Assembly: GCF_020595125.1 (NCBI RefSeq)
Contig: NZ_JACNMS010000002.1
Location: forward strand, 124,001 to 188,000
Length of the DNA: 64,000 bases
Source: Jeotgalibacillus aurantiacus
Lineage (GTDB): Bacteria; Bacillota; Bacilli; Bacillales; Jeotgalibacillaceae
Direction of reading: 5' to 3'
Both the position numbers and the translations under genes were made by a program. The notes beneath the pieces are model-generated. The model did no database searches. It was given only the letters and a program-made list of their open reading frames with translations, and was not told the DNA's origin. Below, in pieces: positions 18,376 through 26,151 of this stretch (position 1 is the first letter of the stretch; each line of letters begins with the position of its first letter).

Positions 18376-19490
18376 AATGGATAGAGCGTACCTCTCCACT
18401 GAACGCCGCCCCTGACAGCTGTCAGAACAGCTGCCCGCAGAATTGCATAGATAAACAGTGAAACGGAAACAGGGAAAATCAACGCGTGCCAGCCATTGAA
18501 ATTCGTCAGCCTCGCAGTCAGCGGGATGTAGACGGACATGATCGCACCAATGGCAATCCAGGACATCAGTAAAGTAGAGCCTTCAGCAAAGAACAGTGCT
18601 ACAAATGGCAGGAGCTGTGAGATGAAAACACCTGTCATCGCAGCAAAAACGAACAGATAACTGTAATGTAGGCCTGCGAATGCATTTTTTTCAAGGCCTT
18701 TGATGGCTTCCTGAAGGGAAGGATACCATTCAACCCGAAGCATTTTCCTTGCCGTCGCCATACGCTGCCTGAGCCGTTTACGTTTGATCTGCATACCGAG
18801 CTGCAGGTCATCATCCGGTCTGGATCTGATCGCTTTATGGCCGCCGATTTTAGCATAGGCGTCCGGCGAAATCATATTGAATGCGCCGATACCCATCCCT
18901 GATTTTGAGTGATCACGGTTAGCGGACCACGGGCGCTTATAATAAGAAAACCCAAACAGGAAAAAGGCGATAAATCCCTGCAATAAAAAGCTGTTGGCCT
19001 GCAGATCCGGTGAGACCGTCAGATGATCAAGCTTCATCCGTTTGAAATAAGCAACCGCTTTTGCCAGCAGGTCAGGTTCATACTGGATGTCTGCATCAGT
19101 GAATAACAGCAGGTCACCTGAGGCTCTTTTAGCCCCGGTGTGAAGGGCATGATTTTTACCAAGCCAGCCCGCTGGCAGGGAAGAAATATGAATGACCTGA
19201 ATCCGTCTGTCTTTTAAGGCCAGGTTTTCCATGATTTCTCCTGTCCGGTCAGTGGATCTGTCATTCACGAGGATCCATTCCACCGGATCGTATGTTGTAT
19301 TCAGCTGTGAAAGAACACTTTTTTCAATCGTGTCTTCCTCGTTGCGCGCAGCAATAATGACGCTTACTTTACCGCCGGAGGTAAGCGGAGGTTCAGATTC
19401 AAGTGCCGGAAGCTCCCGCAGGCCTCTGTACGTATCAAGGGCAACGAGCATCCAGAAGGCGGCGGTGATGGACAGAAGAATGAATAACAT
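18348..19490 (-). CDS. Membrane glycosyltransferase family 2
   Basis: A 380-residue protein: an N-terminal membrane anchor (LLSITAAFWMLVALDTY), a GT-A domain with VIIAARNEEDTIEKS, the DxD-like TDADIQYEPD, and RPDDDLQLGMQI in the acceptor region, then three hydrophobic helices in the last 110 residues. The layout resembles the HpnB/CrtQ-like group that glycosylates lipids or carotenoids. The acceptor cannot be told from sequence, and no carotenoid or hopanoid gene is adjacent. It is on the same strand as proC upstream but 60 bp apart; cotranscription is possible. Confidence 0.8.
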   Translation of the reverse strand: MLFILLSITAAFWMLVALDTYRGLRELPALESEPPLTSGGKVSVIIAARNEEDTIEKSVLSQLNTTYDPVEWILVNDRSTDRTGEIMENLALKDRRIQVIHISSLPAGWLGKNHALHTGAKRASGDLLLFTDADIQYEPDLLAKAVAYFKRMKLDHLTVSPDLQANSFLLQGFIAFFLFGFSYYKRPWSANRDHSKSGMGIGAFNMISPDAYAKIGGHKAIRSRPDDDLQLGMQIKRKRLRQRMATARKMLRVEWYPSLQEAIKGLEKNAFAGLHYSYLFVFAAMTGVFISQLLPFVALFFAEGSTLLMSWIAIGAIMSVYIPLTARLTNFNGWHALIFPVSVSLFIYAILRAAVLTAVRGGVQWRGTLYPLKELKKRTR

Positions 19491-19552
19491 GATGACCGCT
19501 TCCTTTTTCTCTAATCGTACTTCCGGCGCAGCGTGTATGGCAAGCTAAAACA

Positions 19553-20371
19553 TTAACGGGTCTGCTCAAACCGTTCTCTCAGCCTCCCTGAGTGAAGAGT
19601 GGCTTCTTTTATGCAATCCTTAAAAGCCGCTTTTACCTGATGGAGATCGAGCTGGGCAATGCCTGCTTCTGTCGTTCCGCCTTCACTTGTAATGGCTTTT
19701 CTTAAATCTTCTGCCGGGAGATTCGTGCTTTCAAGCATCTGGGCTGCTCCCTTTAACGTCTGAATAATAAAGGGTTTTGCTTCCGCCTGGCTTAGTCCGA
19801 GCTCCACGGCGGCCTGTTCCATCGCTTCCACCACGTAATAAATATAGGCTGGTCCACTGCCGGATAAACCTGTTACGAGATCAAGCCGGGCTTCTTCCAC
19901 AAGCGTGACCGAACCGATCGCTGAAAAAAGGGAGAGCGCCGTGATCTTCTGTTTATCCGTTACATGGTCATTAAAGGATAAACCGGTAGCAGACTGCTGA
20001 ATCGTCGCTGATGTATTAGGCATTGCCCGGGCGATGGACGACTCACCAAGCTGGCGGCTGATGTACTCAATGGACAATCCCGCCAATACGGAAATGAGCA
20101 GCTGTTCTTTGTGATAAAATGGTTTGATTGCTTCAATCGCTTCAGCTGCGTCTTTCGGCTTTACTGCAAGGACAATGACGTCTGCTCCTGCCAGCAGTGT
20201 CTGAAGATCATAGCTCGCTTTAATTCCATAGTTTTCACATAATAGATCCAGGCGGCTCTCATCTGAACGGTTTGTAATCCATAAGTCTGTCTCTTTTAAC
20301 GAAGGGGAGCCCTTCATTCCTTTTATCATAGCCTCTGCCATTGATCCTGCTCCTACGAATATGAGCTTCAT
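19553..20371 (-). CDS. proC: Pyrroline-5-carboxylate reductase
   Basis: A 272-residue enzyme making the last step of proline synthesis, reduction of pyrroline-5-carboxylate with NAD(P)H. N-terminal Rossmann motif FVGAGSMAEAMIKG; the C-terminal signature runs through SGSGPAYIYYVVEAM and ITSEGGTTEAG. Length is normal. The leader carries a proline-specific T-box, so expression should rise when tRNA-Pro is uncharged. The glycosyltransferase follows on the same strand. Confidence 0.95.
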   Translation of the reverse strand: MKLIFVGAGSMAEAMIKGMKGSPSLKETDLWITNRSDESRLDLLCENYGIKASYDLQTLLAGADVIVLAVKPKDAAEAIEAIKPFYHKEQLLISVLAGLSIEYISRQLGESSIARAMPNTSATIQQSATGLSFNDHVTDKQKITALSLFSAIGSVTLVEEARLDLVTGLSGSGPAYIYYVVEAMEQAAVELGLSQAEAKPFIIQTLKGAAQMLESTNLPAEDLRKAITSEGGTTEAGIAQLDLHQVKAAFKDCIKEATLHSGRLRERFEQTR

Positions 20372-20412
20372 CTAAATCCCTCCCGTTTGTTTTCTGTTTG
20401 TCATTTTTACGA

Positions 20413-20625
20413 TAAAAAAGCCCTCTCATCCTGTATAAAAGGACGAAAGGGCTTTTCGCGGTACCACCTTAATTTGCGGACGGATCCGCACACTTTAAGC
20501 CCCGTAACGCAGGGGGGCGGACCGGTTTTCCGGCCACTCGAAGGGCAGGTTCGGTGAGTGGTGGTCTGCAGAACTTTTCAGCCGGCGGGTTCTGCTCTCT
20601 TTTGACCTCATCTTCACGTACTATT
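20413..20625 (-). promoter_or_regulatory. T-box riboswitch (proline) upstream of proC
   Basis: On the minus strand a stem I start with AGTACGTGAAGA and AGAGAGC is followed by a specifier region reading GAACCTGCC (CCT = Pro). Then comes the T-box AAGGTGGTACCGC (20469-20457) and a terminator, AAGCCCTTTCGTCC with GGATGAGAGGGCTT plus T run (20455-20413). This order is the canonical T-box leader, and the Pro codon agrees with the downstream gene. Confidence 0.93.
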
Positions 20626-20660
20626 CCTTGTCATCGTGTTGTCGATTGATATTATAAGTG

Positions 20661-20689
20661 ATTATGATGAGCGGACATGGGAATGTCAA
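20661..20689 (-). promoter_or_regulatory. SigA-type promoter of the proC T-box leader
   Basis: TTGACA (20689-20684) and CATAAT (20666-20661) on the minus strand are 17 bp apart, about 35 bp before the T-box stem I. Confidence 0.75.
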
Positions 20690-20711
20690 GCTTTTTTTCA
20701 GACTTATTTAC

Positions 20712-20740
20712 TTAACATCTGTGTGTAAAAAGGCTACACT
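20712..20740 (+). promoter_or_regulatory. SigA-type promoter of the MBL-fold/SDR pair
   Basis: TTAACA (20712-20717) and TACACT (20735-20740) with a 17-bp spacer, divergent from the proC promoter. Confidence 0.6.
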
Positions 20741-20782
20741 GATAGAAAGTGAATAGTTATTCAGTTATGAGGAGGAAATGAC

Positions 20783-21757
20783 ATGCCGGTTGAGCCAGTC
20801 TTACATCAACTCACCATTCCGACACCTTTTGCGGTCGGGGATGTGCATATATATGTGTTAAAAGGAGATACCATTACACTCGTGGATACAGGCCCGCGTA
20901 CGAAGGAGGCCTGGGAATCCGTTACAGCCCAACTGTCAGCAATCGGGCTGCAGCCTGAGGATATTGATCAGGTCGTGCTGACTCATCACCACGCTGACCA
21001 CGCCGGACTGACTGAAGAGTTCCGTCACGCAGTCCTCTACAGCCATCAGGACAGTGACCGTTTTTTAACCCGAACGCAATCCTTTATGGATATGCATGAC
21101 TTTTTCTACAGGGAATTTTTTAAGCAGCTGGGGCTTCCTGAATCCTATCTCGTTTTAATCGATAAAATGAAGGACCCACTGAAACCGATGGGGAACAGAG
21201 GAGCAGACGCTTATATAACAGAAGGAGACACACTGCCGGGGCTAGACGGCTGGCGTGTCGTTGAAACACATGGGCACTCCCAGGGACACATTTCCCTGGT
21301 CAGCTCAAAAGGGGAAATGATTGGAGGGGACATTTTACTTGGCAATATATCATCCAATCCGCTCATTGAACCACCATTTGGCATTAATACACCAAGACCG
21401 GTTCCGCAGCTGCAGTATAATGAGTCCTTAAAGAAAATCGCTGCGCTCAACCCGGGGCGTGTGTGGGCCGGTCACGGTGATCCTGTAGAACAGCCTTTTT
21501 CCCTGATTCAGGAGAGACTCAAAAAACAGCATGAACGTGCGATGCTCGTAAAATCCATGCTTGAAGAAAAAGAAACAACAGCCTTTGAACTGTGTCAAAG
21601 ACTGTTTCCATCCCTGTTTAAAAAACAGCTCGGATTGACGTTATCCGAAACGATGGGACAGCTCGATTATTTACTGGCCAATGGTGAAATTAAAGAGGCA
21701 GGTATCCATCATGGTGCGATCATTTACCGTGCAGAAGGAGTGACAGAAAAAGTATGA
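20783..21757 (+). CDS. MBL-fold metallohydrolase (YqjP type)
   Basis: A 324-residue metallo-beta-lactamase-fold hydrolase. The zinc signature is THHHADHAG; further ligands lie in ETHGHSQGHISL, GGDILLG and WAGHGDP. A C-terminal winged-helix-like tail (about residues 250-310) resembles the LACTB2/YqjP group. It starts at ATG after GAGGAGGAAA and overlaps the SDR gene by 4 nt, so the two are coupled, as B. subtilis yqjP-yqjQ. Substrate unknown. Confidence 0.85.
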   Translation: MPVEPVLHQLTIPTPFAVGDVHIYVLKGDTITLVDTGPRTKEAWESVTAQLSAIGLQPEDIDQVVLTHHHADHAGLTEEFRHAVLYSHQDSDRFLTRTQSFMDMHDFFYREFFKQLGLPESYLVLIDKMKDPLKPMGNRGADAYITEGDTLPGLDGWRVVETHGHSQGHISLVSSKGEMIGGDILLGNISSNPLIEPPFGINTPRPVPQLQYNESLKKIAALNPGRVWAGHGDPVEQPFSLIQERLKKQHERAMLVKSMLEEKETTAFELCQRLFPSLFKKQLGLTLSETMGQLDYLLANGEIKEAGIHHGAIIYRAEGVTEKV

Positions 21758-22545
21758 CTTCACTGAAAGGGAAAAAGATCTGGATCACAGGTGCATCAGG
21801 CGGACTCGGGCAGGCGATTGCAGAAGTGTGCGCCCGCCGCGGAGCCTCACTCGTACTGATCGCGCGTTCTGAGGAAAAACTTGAAAAAACAGCCTCAAGA
21901 TGCCTGACGATTGGAGCAGGTCAGGCAGCCGTTTATCCTTTTGACCTGTCGAAAACATCAGAGGTGCCGGACTTTGTGTATCGCGTTCTGGAAGCGGAAG
22001 GAAACGTTGACGTTCTTGTCAATAATGCAGGCTTCGGACTTTTTGAAACGCTCGAAAAGACGGAGGAGGATGTGATCAAGGGAATGTTTGATGTCAATGT
22101 TCTGTCACTTATTTTAATGAGCCGAGGCGTGCTGCCGGCTATGGAAAGACATGGCTCAGGACATATCGTCAACATCGCTTCACAGGCAGGGAAAATTGCC
22201 ACGCCGAAATCAACCATTTACGCAGCAACCAAACATGCGGTGCTCGGCTTCTCAAACAGTCTCCGGATGGAAACGGCAGACCGCGGCATCTTAGTGACCA
22301 CTGTCAACCCGGGACCGATCGACACAAACTTTTTCGACTCAGCAGAGCCGAGTGGAAGCTACGCAAGCAAGGTCAAAAAGTGGATGCTGTCTCCGCAGAA
22401 AGTCGCTGAAAAAACAGTGGATTCCTTTTTTACAGGGACACGTGAAATCAACCTTCCCGGCTGGATGAATGCAGCCTCACGCGTCTATGCACTGGCCCCC
22501 GGAGCGGTTGAACGCATTGGGAAAAAGGGATTTAATCAAAAATAA
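21754..22545 (+). CDS. Short-chain dehydrogenase/reductase (YqjQ type)
   Basis: A 263-residue classical SDR: TGASGGLGQAIAE (cofactor loop), ARSEEKL after the second strand (Arg there favours NADPH), NNAGFG, catalytic Ser in NIASQAG and the YAATK Tyr-Lys pair. A hydrophobic C-terminal patch may touch membranes. Translationally coupled to the MBL-fold gene, so they probably act on related substrates, which I cannot name. Confidence 0.88.
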   Translation: MTSLKGKKIWITGASGGLGQAIAEVCARRGASLVLIARSEEKLEKTASRCLTIGAGQAAVYPFDLSKTSEVPDFVYRVLEAEGNVDVLVNNAGFGLFETLEKTEEDVIKGMFDVNVLSLILMSRGVLPAMERHGSGHIVNIASQAGKIATPKSTIYAATKHAVLGFSNSLRMETADRGILVTTVNPGPIDTNFFDSAEPSGSYASKVKKWMLSPQKVAEKTVDSFFTGTREINLPGWMNAASRVYALAPGAVERIGKKGFNQK

Positions 22546-22551
22546 CTGATG

Positions 22552-22587
22552 AACGGAACCGCCTATTCTGGGGCGGTTCCGTTTTTT
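22552..22587 (+). terminator. Terminator of the MBL/SDR operon
   Basis: AACGGAACCGCC and GGCGGTTCCGTT form a perfect 12-bp stem followed by TTTT. Confidence 0.92.
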
Positions 22588-22608
22588 GTTGGGAAGTGTT
22601 TTAGGCTC

Positions 22609-22734
22609 GTGAGGTCGTACCCGTAATTCGTGAGGATAGAAGCTGAATTCGTGAGCTTGTGCGTCCAGAACGTGAGGTTAGCCCCCGAGTTTGTGAGGTT
22701 GTCCGTGATGAATGTGAGTTTAGTGAATAATGAC
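22609..22734. repeat. Six-unit 21-bp tandem repeat with variable core
   Basis: GTGAG occurs at 22609, 22630, 22651, 22672, 22693 and 22714, exactly 21 bp apart each time. Units share a GTGAGGTT-like edge and a GAATTC-like end, with about nine variable bases between. Read on the minus strand in frame, each unit gives a seven-residue word with a conserved Leu-Thr (LTN, LTF, LTS). No ribosome-binding site at normal spacing supports translation, and the frame ends inside the SDR terminator, so I treat it as a DNA repeat. Confidence 0.85.
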
Positions 22735-22834
22735 CTATATGCCATGGAACTAAGTAGCAACTCCAAAAACTCTAAAAACCACGCAGCAACCCGTCATCAA
22801 CAAAGTTTTTCTCCCTCTCCCAACATTTTCAGGA

Positions 22835-22863
22835 TTGTGATTTTTAAAAGAGGCTGATATGAT
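22835..22863 (+). promoter_or_regulatory. SigA-type promoter of uvrX
   Basis: TTGTGA (22835-22840) and TATGAT (22858-22863), 17-bp spacing, next to a LexA box. Confidence 0.7.
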
Positions 22864-22864
22864 A

Positions 22865-22878
22865 AGAACAAATGTTCG
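22865..22878 (+). promoter_or_regulatory. LexA (DinR) operator of uvrX
   Basis: AGAACAAATGTTCG agrees with the Bacillus LexA box CGAACRNRYGTTYG at 13 of 14 positions and lies at the transcription start, right after the -10 box. SOS control of the polymerase gene is the natural reading. Confidence 0.85.
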
Positions 22879-22895
22879 TGTTGGTGGTGACGCAA

Positions 22896-24164
22896 TTGAA
22901 AAGGTCAGAAGAGAATCGGATCCTGTGTGTGGATATGAGAAGTTTTTATGCCAGCTGCACAGCGGTTGAGACCGGACAGGATCCGCTTCAGTGCAGAATT
23001 GCCATTGTGGGTGATAAAGATCAGAAGGGCAGTGTGGTGCTCGCAGCATCCCCGCGTTTGAAAAAGGAGTTTGGCATCCGGACCGGTTCGAGACTTCATG
23101 AAATTCCTTATGATGCGTCTATTCAGCTGCTTGAGCCTGATATGGGTCAGTATCTGCGCCTTTCAACTGAAATTACGAAGCTGTTTCACCGCTATGTGCC
23201 AAAGGATGCGATTCACATTTACAGTGTGGACGAGAGCTTTTTACAGCTTGATGGGACAGACAGACTATGGGGGGATGCATGGGAAACAGCCCGTCGTATT
23301 GCGGATGATATGATGAGGGAGTTTGGCCTTCCGTGTGCCATTGGCATTGGTCCCAACATGCTTTTATCAAAGCTTTGTCTGGATCTCGAGGCAAAGAAAA
23401 AAGGCATTGCAGAATGGACGTATGCGGATGTGGAGAAAAAACTCTGGCCGGTTAAGCCGCTTTCTGCCATGTGGGGGATCGGTCCGCGTCTGGAAAAAAG
23501 GTTGAACCGTATGGGGATTTTTTCGGTAGGGGATCTTGCTGCGTATGATCTTGAGCGGCTGGAGTCTGTGTTTGGCGTGATGGGGAACCAGCTTTACTAT
23601 CATGCACACGGCATTGACCATTCAAAGGTTGGTGCGCCCATTCTACAGGGGCAGGTCAGCTATGGGAAAAGTCAGATTCTGCTTCGGGATTATACGGATT
23701 ATGGTGAGATCTGTGCAGTCATTCTAGAAATGTGTGAAGAAGTAGCGAGAAGAGCAAGGAGAAATCGTCTGGCAGCCAGAACCATTCACTTAGGAGTTGG
23801 TTACAGTAAACAGGCGCACGTTGCCTCCTTTCACCGGTCCACATCACTTGAAAAGCCGAGCGCGATTACGATGGAGCTTTATGAGGCCTGCCTGCTGATA
23901 TTAAATCAGCACCTACAGCCTTATGCCGTGAGGAAAATTTCTATTTCCGTGACAAATCTTGTGCCGGATCATGTCCTCCAGCTCGATCTTTTCCAGCCTG
24001 AAAAAGAGCACCGGCACCAGCTCGGGTATACGATGGATGCGATCCGTGACCGTTTTGGATCGGCTGCGCTCCTGCGGGCCATTTCCTATACACCGGCCGG
24101 TACTTCAAGAAGAAGAGCCCGTCTGATCGGGGGACATAAGTCGAAAGAGAGGAATGTCACGTGA
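22896..24164 (+). CDS. uvrX: Y-family DNA polymerase UvrX/YqjW (PolY2 type)
   Basis: A 422-residue translesion polymerase: CVDMRSFYASC at the N-terminus, catalytic SVDESFLQL, helix-hairpin-helix in MWGIGPRLEKRL, and a LQLDLFQPEK clamp-binding-like sequence near the end. This sequence type corresponds to B. subtilis YqjW, an SOS gene. TTG 22896 is chosen because GGTGGTGA lies 5 nt upstream; GTG codons at 22878-22887 are alternatives, and the ATG at 22872 lies inside the LexA box. It overlaps a yolD-like gene by 4 nt, the usual pairing. Confidence 0.9.
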   Translation: MKRSEENRILCVDMRSFYASCTAVETGQDPLQCRIAIVGDKDQKGSVVLAASPRLKKEFGIRTGSRLHEIPYDASIQLLEPDMGQYLRLSTEITKLFHRYVPKDAIHIYSVDESFLQLDGTDRLWGDAWETARRIADDMMREFGLPCAIGIGPNMLLSKLCLDLEAKKKGIAEWTYADVEKKLWPVKPLSAMWGIGPRLEKRLNRMGIFSVGDLAAYDLERLESVFGVMGNQLYYHAHGIDHSKVGAPILQGQVSYGKSQILLRDYTDYGEICAVILEMCEEVARRARRNRLAARTIHLGVGYSKQAHVASFHRSTSLEKPSAITMELYEACLLILNQHLQPYAVRKISISVTNLVPDHVLQLDLFQPEKEHRHQLGYTMDAIRDRFGSAALLRAISYTPAGTSRRRARLIGGHKSKERNVT

Positions 24165-24475
24165 ATAAAGACCGCGGAACCATCAAGTGGACGTCGATGA
24201 TGTTGCCGGAGCATGTGAAGCTGCTTCGTGAATGGGCGGAGCAGGACGAATACGTTACAATGCCTGAAGCCGATGAACAGCAAAAAGAGGAGTGGGGGCG
24301 TCTGATACAGGAAGCACTTGAGGCGGACCTTGAAGTCAGAATTTCATATTTTAAACATCACCGCATTGTGACGGCAGAAGGACTGCTTGAAAAAGTGGAT
24401 GACTATTCGCAGATCCTCACGATCAACGGTGTTCAAATCTCTTTTCATACGCTTGTCTCTGTTTCTCAAAAATAA
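24161..24475 (+). CDS. YolD-like protein
   Basis: A 104-residue member of the YolD-like family, which accompanies UvrX/YqjW-type polymerases in Firmicutes. The RGTIKWTSMMLPEHVKLLREW start is characteristic. GTG start overlaps the uvrX stop by 4 nt, implying coupled translation and shared SOS control. Its molecular role is not established; a modulator of the polymerase is a reasonable guess from constant co-occurrence. Confidence 0.88.
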   Translation: MNKDRGTIKWTSMMLPEHVKLLREWAEQDEYVTMPEADEQQKEEWGRLIQEALEADLEVRISYFKHHRIVTAEGLLEKVDDYSQILTINGVQISFHTLVSVSQK

Positions 24476-24506
24476 AAAGCAGCAAGGGTTTGCTGCTCTG
24501 CTTTCA

Positions 24507-24722
24507 TCATTTTTCCTCGAGAACGGTTTCAGCTCTTACGCAGGAATCAAACTTTCCTTTATGAGATGCATCACAAAAAGGCATCTTTTGGGACAATCCG
24601 CAGCGGCACAGTGAAAAGACCGGTTTGACGGGAAATGGATTACCATCCATATCAACCAGCTCCACATTACCTGTTACTTTTAACGATCCATTGTCCATCA
24701 CTTTAATCTGAACCTTTTCCAA
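24507..24722 (-). CDS. CDGSH iron-sulfur domain protein
   Basis: A 71-residue protein with the CDGSH cluster motif: CRCG, then FCDASHKG, giving the three Cys and one His ligands of a labile 2Fe-2S cluster. VELVDMDGNPF at the front is common to bacterial CDGSH proteins. Convergent to yolD-like and divergent from the YqkB-type gene. Electron transfer or iron-sulfur handling is likely, with no specific partner visible. Confidence 0.88.
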   Translation of the reverse strand: MEKVQIKVMDNGSLKVTGNVELVDMDGNPFPVKPVFSLCRCGLSQKMPFCDASHKGKFDSCVRAETVLEEK

Positions 24723-24838
24723 TATATAAACCCCTCCTTCGTATGTACGTTTCTGATCCTACTGTAACAGGTCTTAAAAAGCAAGATCCGGGGAAAAGAA
24801 ATAAAGGCGTGCTATACTTTAAGATGGAGGCGATACAG

Positions 24839-25159
24839 ATGAAAATTACGATAACCGGACCCGCGTCAGAAAAAATAACAGAAAAACTCCCTGAAAAAGG
24901 CTTCTTAAAACTGAAGTACGATACAGAGGGAACAGGCTGTGTCATGAACGGGGTGCCGATCCTGTGGCATGTTGAAGAGCCTGAAGAGGATGATCAGCTG
25001 ATCGAAACCAACGACCGTCCAATTTTGATCGAAAAATCCAAGGAAGTTTTTTATGATAAAGAACTGACGATTGATTATTCAGCTTCTGCCGGCATGTTTC
25101 AGCTGAAAAGTCCCGGACAGACCATCAATGGCCGAATGAGCTTAAAAAAACAAAAATGA
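24839..25159 (+). CDS. HesB/YadR/YfhF-like protein (YqkB type)
   Basis: A 106-residue protein matching the pattern of the YqkB branch of the iron-sulfur-biosynthesis-like (HesB) fold: KITITGPASEKI, GFLKLKYDTEGTGCVMNGVP and SPGQTINGRM. Only one of the usual A-type cysteines (GTGC) is present, so a classic cluster-carrier role is doubtful. ATG 24839 is preceded by GGAGG; an upstream extension of 32 codons has no site. The divergent neighbour is another iron-sulfur-type protein. Confidence 0.78.
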   Translation: MKITITGPASEKITEKLPEKGFLKLKYDTEGTGCVMNGVPILWHVEEPEEDDQLIETNDRPILIEKSKEVFYDKELTIDYSASAGMFQLKSPGQTINGRMSLKKQK

Positions 25160-25163
25160 CAAT

Positions 25164-25193
25164 AGCGGGTCCACCTGTTTGGGCCCGCTGTTT
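25164..25193 (+). terminator. Hairpin after the YqkB-type gene
   Basis: AGCGGGTCC with GGGCCCGCT (one wobble), followed by a short T-rich tail. Confidence 0.6.
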
Positions 25194-25203
25194 ATATGCT
25201 GGT

Positions 25204-26133
25204 TTAAGATGATGCCTGCACGAACTCTTTTAAAAACTCATCGATCTTTGCGCTGTATTCTTCCCGGTTAGCCGTATAGGACTGGGCGTGATCACCGTTT
25301 TCAGCGAGATAAAGCTTTTTGGGCCCTTCTTTTAGCGTATATAATGTTTCAGTCATGTGGGAAGGGATGAAACCGTCGTTTTGACTATGGATAAATAATA
25401 CCGGCTTTTTTATATGCTGGACGGCTTCCTTTGGAGACACCTCACGGATCGTGTAGCGGTCACGCAGCAGAATAAAGGCATCAGCAAGCTTTACGGCAAG
25501 CCTGGAGCCGAGTCCGGGACGCTCTTTTTTCCCTATCAGGTAAGCAAGTTGTTCGCTGAGATCGGAAAAAGGGCAGTCAGCAATATAAAAGTCAGCACGA
25601 TCTTCCACCGTACCTGCGTACAAAAGGGTTGTCACGGCTCCCATTGACTCGCCGTGAATGCCAAACACGGTCTGCTCCCCCTCACGCTCGAGCAGAACAC
25701 GAACCACAGCCTTCAGATCGATTTTTTCATAAAAGCCGTAGCTCGTTGTTTTACCCCCGGAATCCCCGTGACGCCGGTGATCATAAATCACGGCATTATA
25801 ACCCTTTGATAAAAACAGCTGCATATACTTCATTGAATTCATTTTGTTTTCCGTCACACCGTGACAGAAAATCACGTAGGGGCCGCCGGGATGTGGTGTA
25901 ACAAAAACAGCCTGCAGGTCATAACCGCCGGGTGAGGGGATCGTCACTTCCTCTTTCGGCAGTGCGCTGTATTCATCCTCTACATAAAAGCCCGCCGAGC
26001 GTTCCCGTTCTTCAATGACAGATGCTTCCTTCATTTTCATATACATTATCCGGTTTGATAAATAAACCCCGAGTCCGCTGACGGTAACAGCTGCTGCAGA
26101 TGCGATGGCGGCTGCGGTTTTTTTACGTTTCAT
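25204..26133 (-). CDS. Alpha/beta hydrolase (YqkD type)
   Basis: A 309-residue serine hydrolase. One N-terminal hydrophobic helix (AAAIASAAAVTVSGLGVYLS) anchors it. The nucleophile elbow is GIHGESMGAV, the acid is in HSQNDGFIP and the histidine in NGDHAQS. The overall plan is that of B. subtilis YqkD. It lies 18 bp downstream of the HMG-CoA lyase gene on the same strand, so they may be cotranscribed. Substrate unknown. Confidence 0.85.
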   Translation of the reverse strand: MKRKKTAAAIASAAAVTVSGLGVYLSNRIMYMKMKEASVIEERERSAGFYVEDEYSALPKEEVTIPSPGGYDLQAVFVTPHPGGPYVIFCHGVTENKMNSMKYMQLFLSKGYNAVIYDHRRHGDSGGKTTSYGFYEKIDLKAVVRVLLEREGEQTVFGIHGESMGAVTTLLYAGTVEDRADFYIADCPFSDLSEQLAYLIGKKERPGLGSRLAVKLADAFILLRDRYTIREVSPKEAVQHIKKPVLFIHSQNDGFIPSHMTETLYTLKEGPKKLYLAENGDHAQSYTANREEYSAKIDEFLKEFVQASS

Positions 26134-26151
26134 CGCGATGCCCCCTTTCGG

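Noticed and set aside
22563-22766. Minus-strand 67-codon frame with an LTN heptad repeat
   Set aside because: GGAG lies 17 nt before the only ATG, the frame ends inside the SDR terminator, and the pattern is explained by the 21-bp DNA repeat. Kept as a repeat only.
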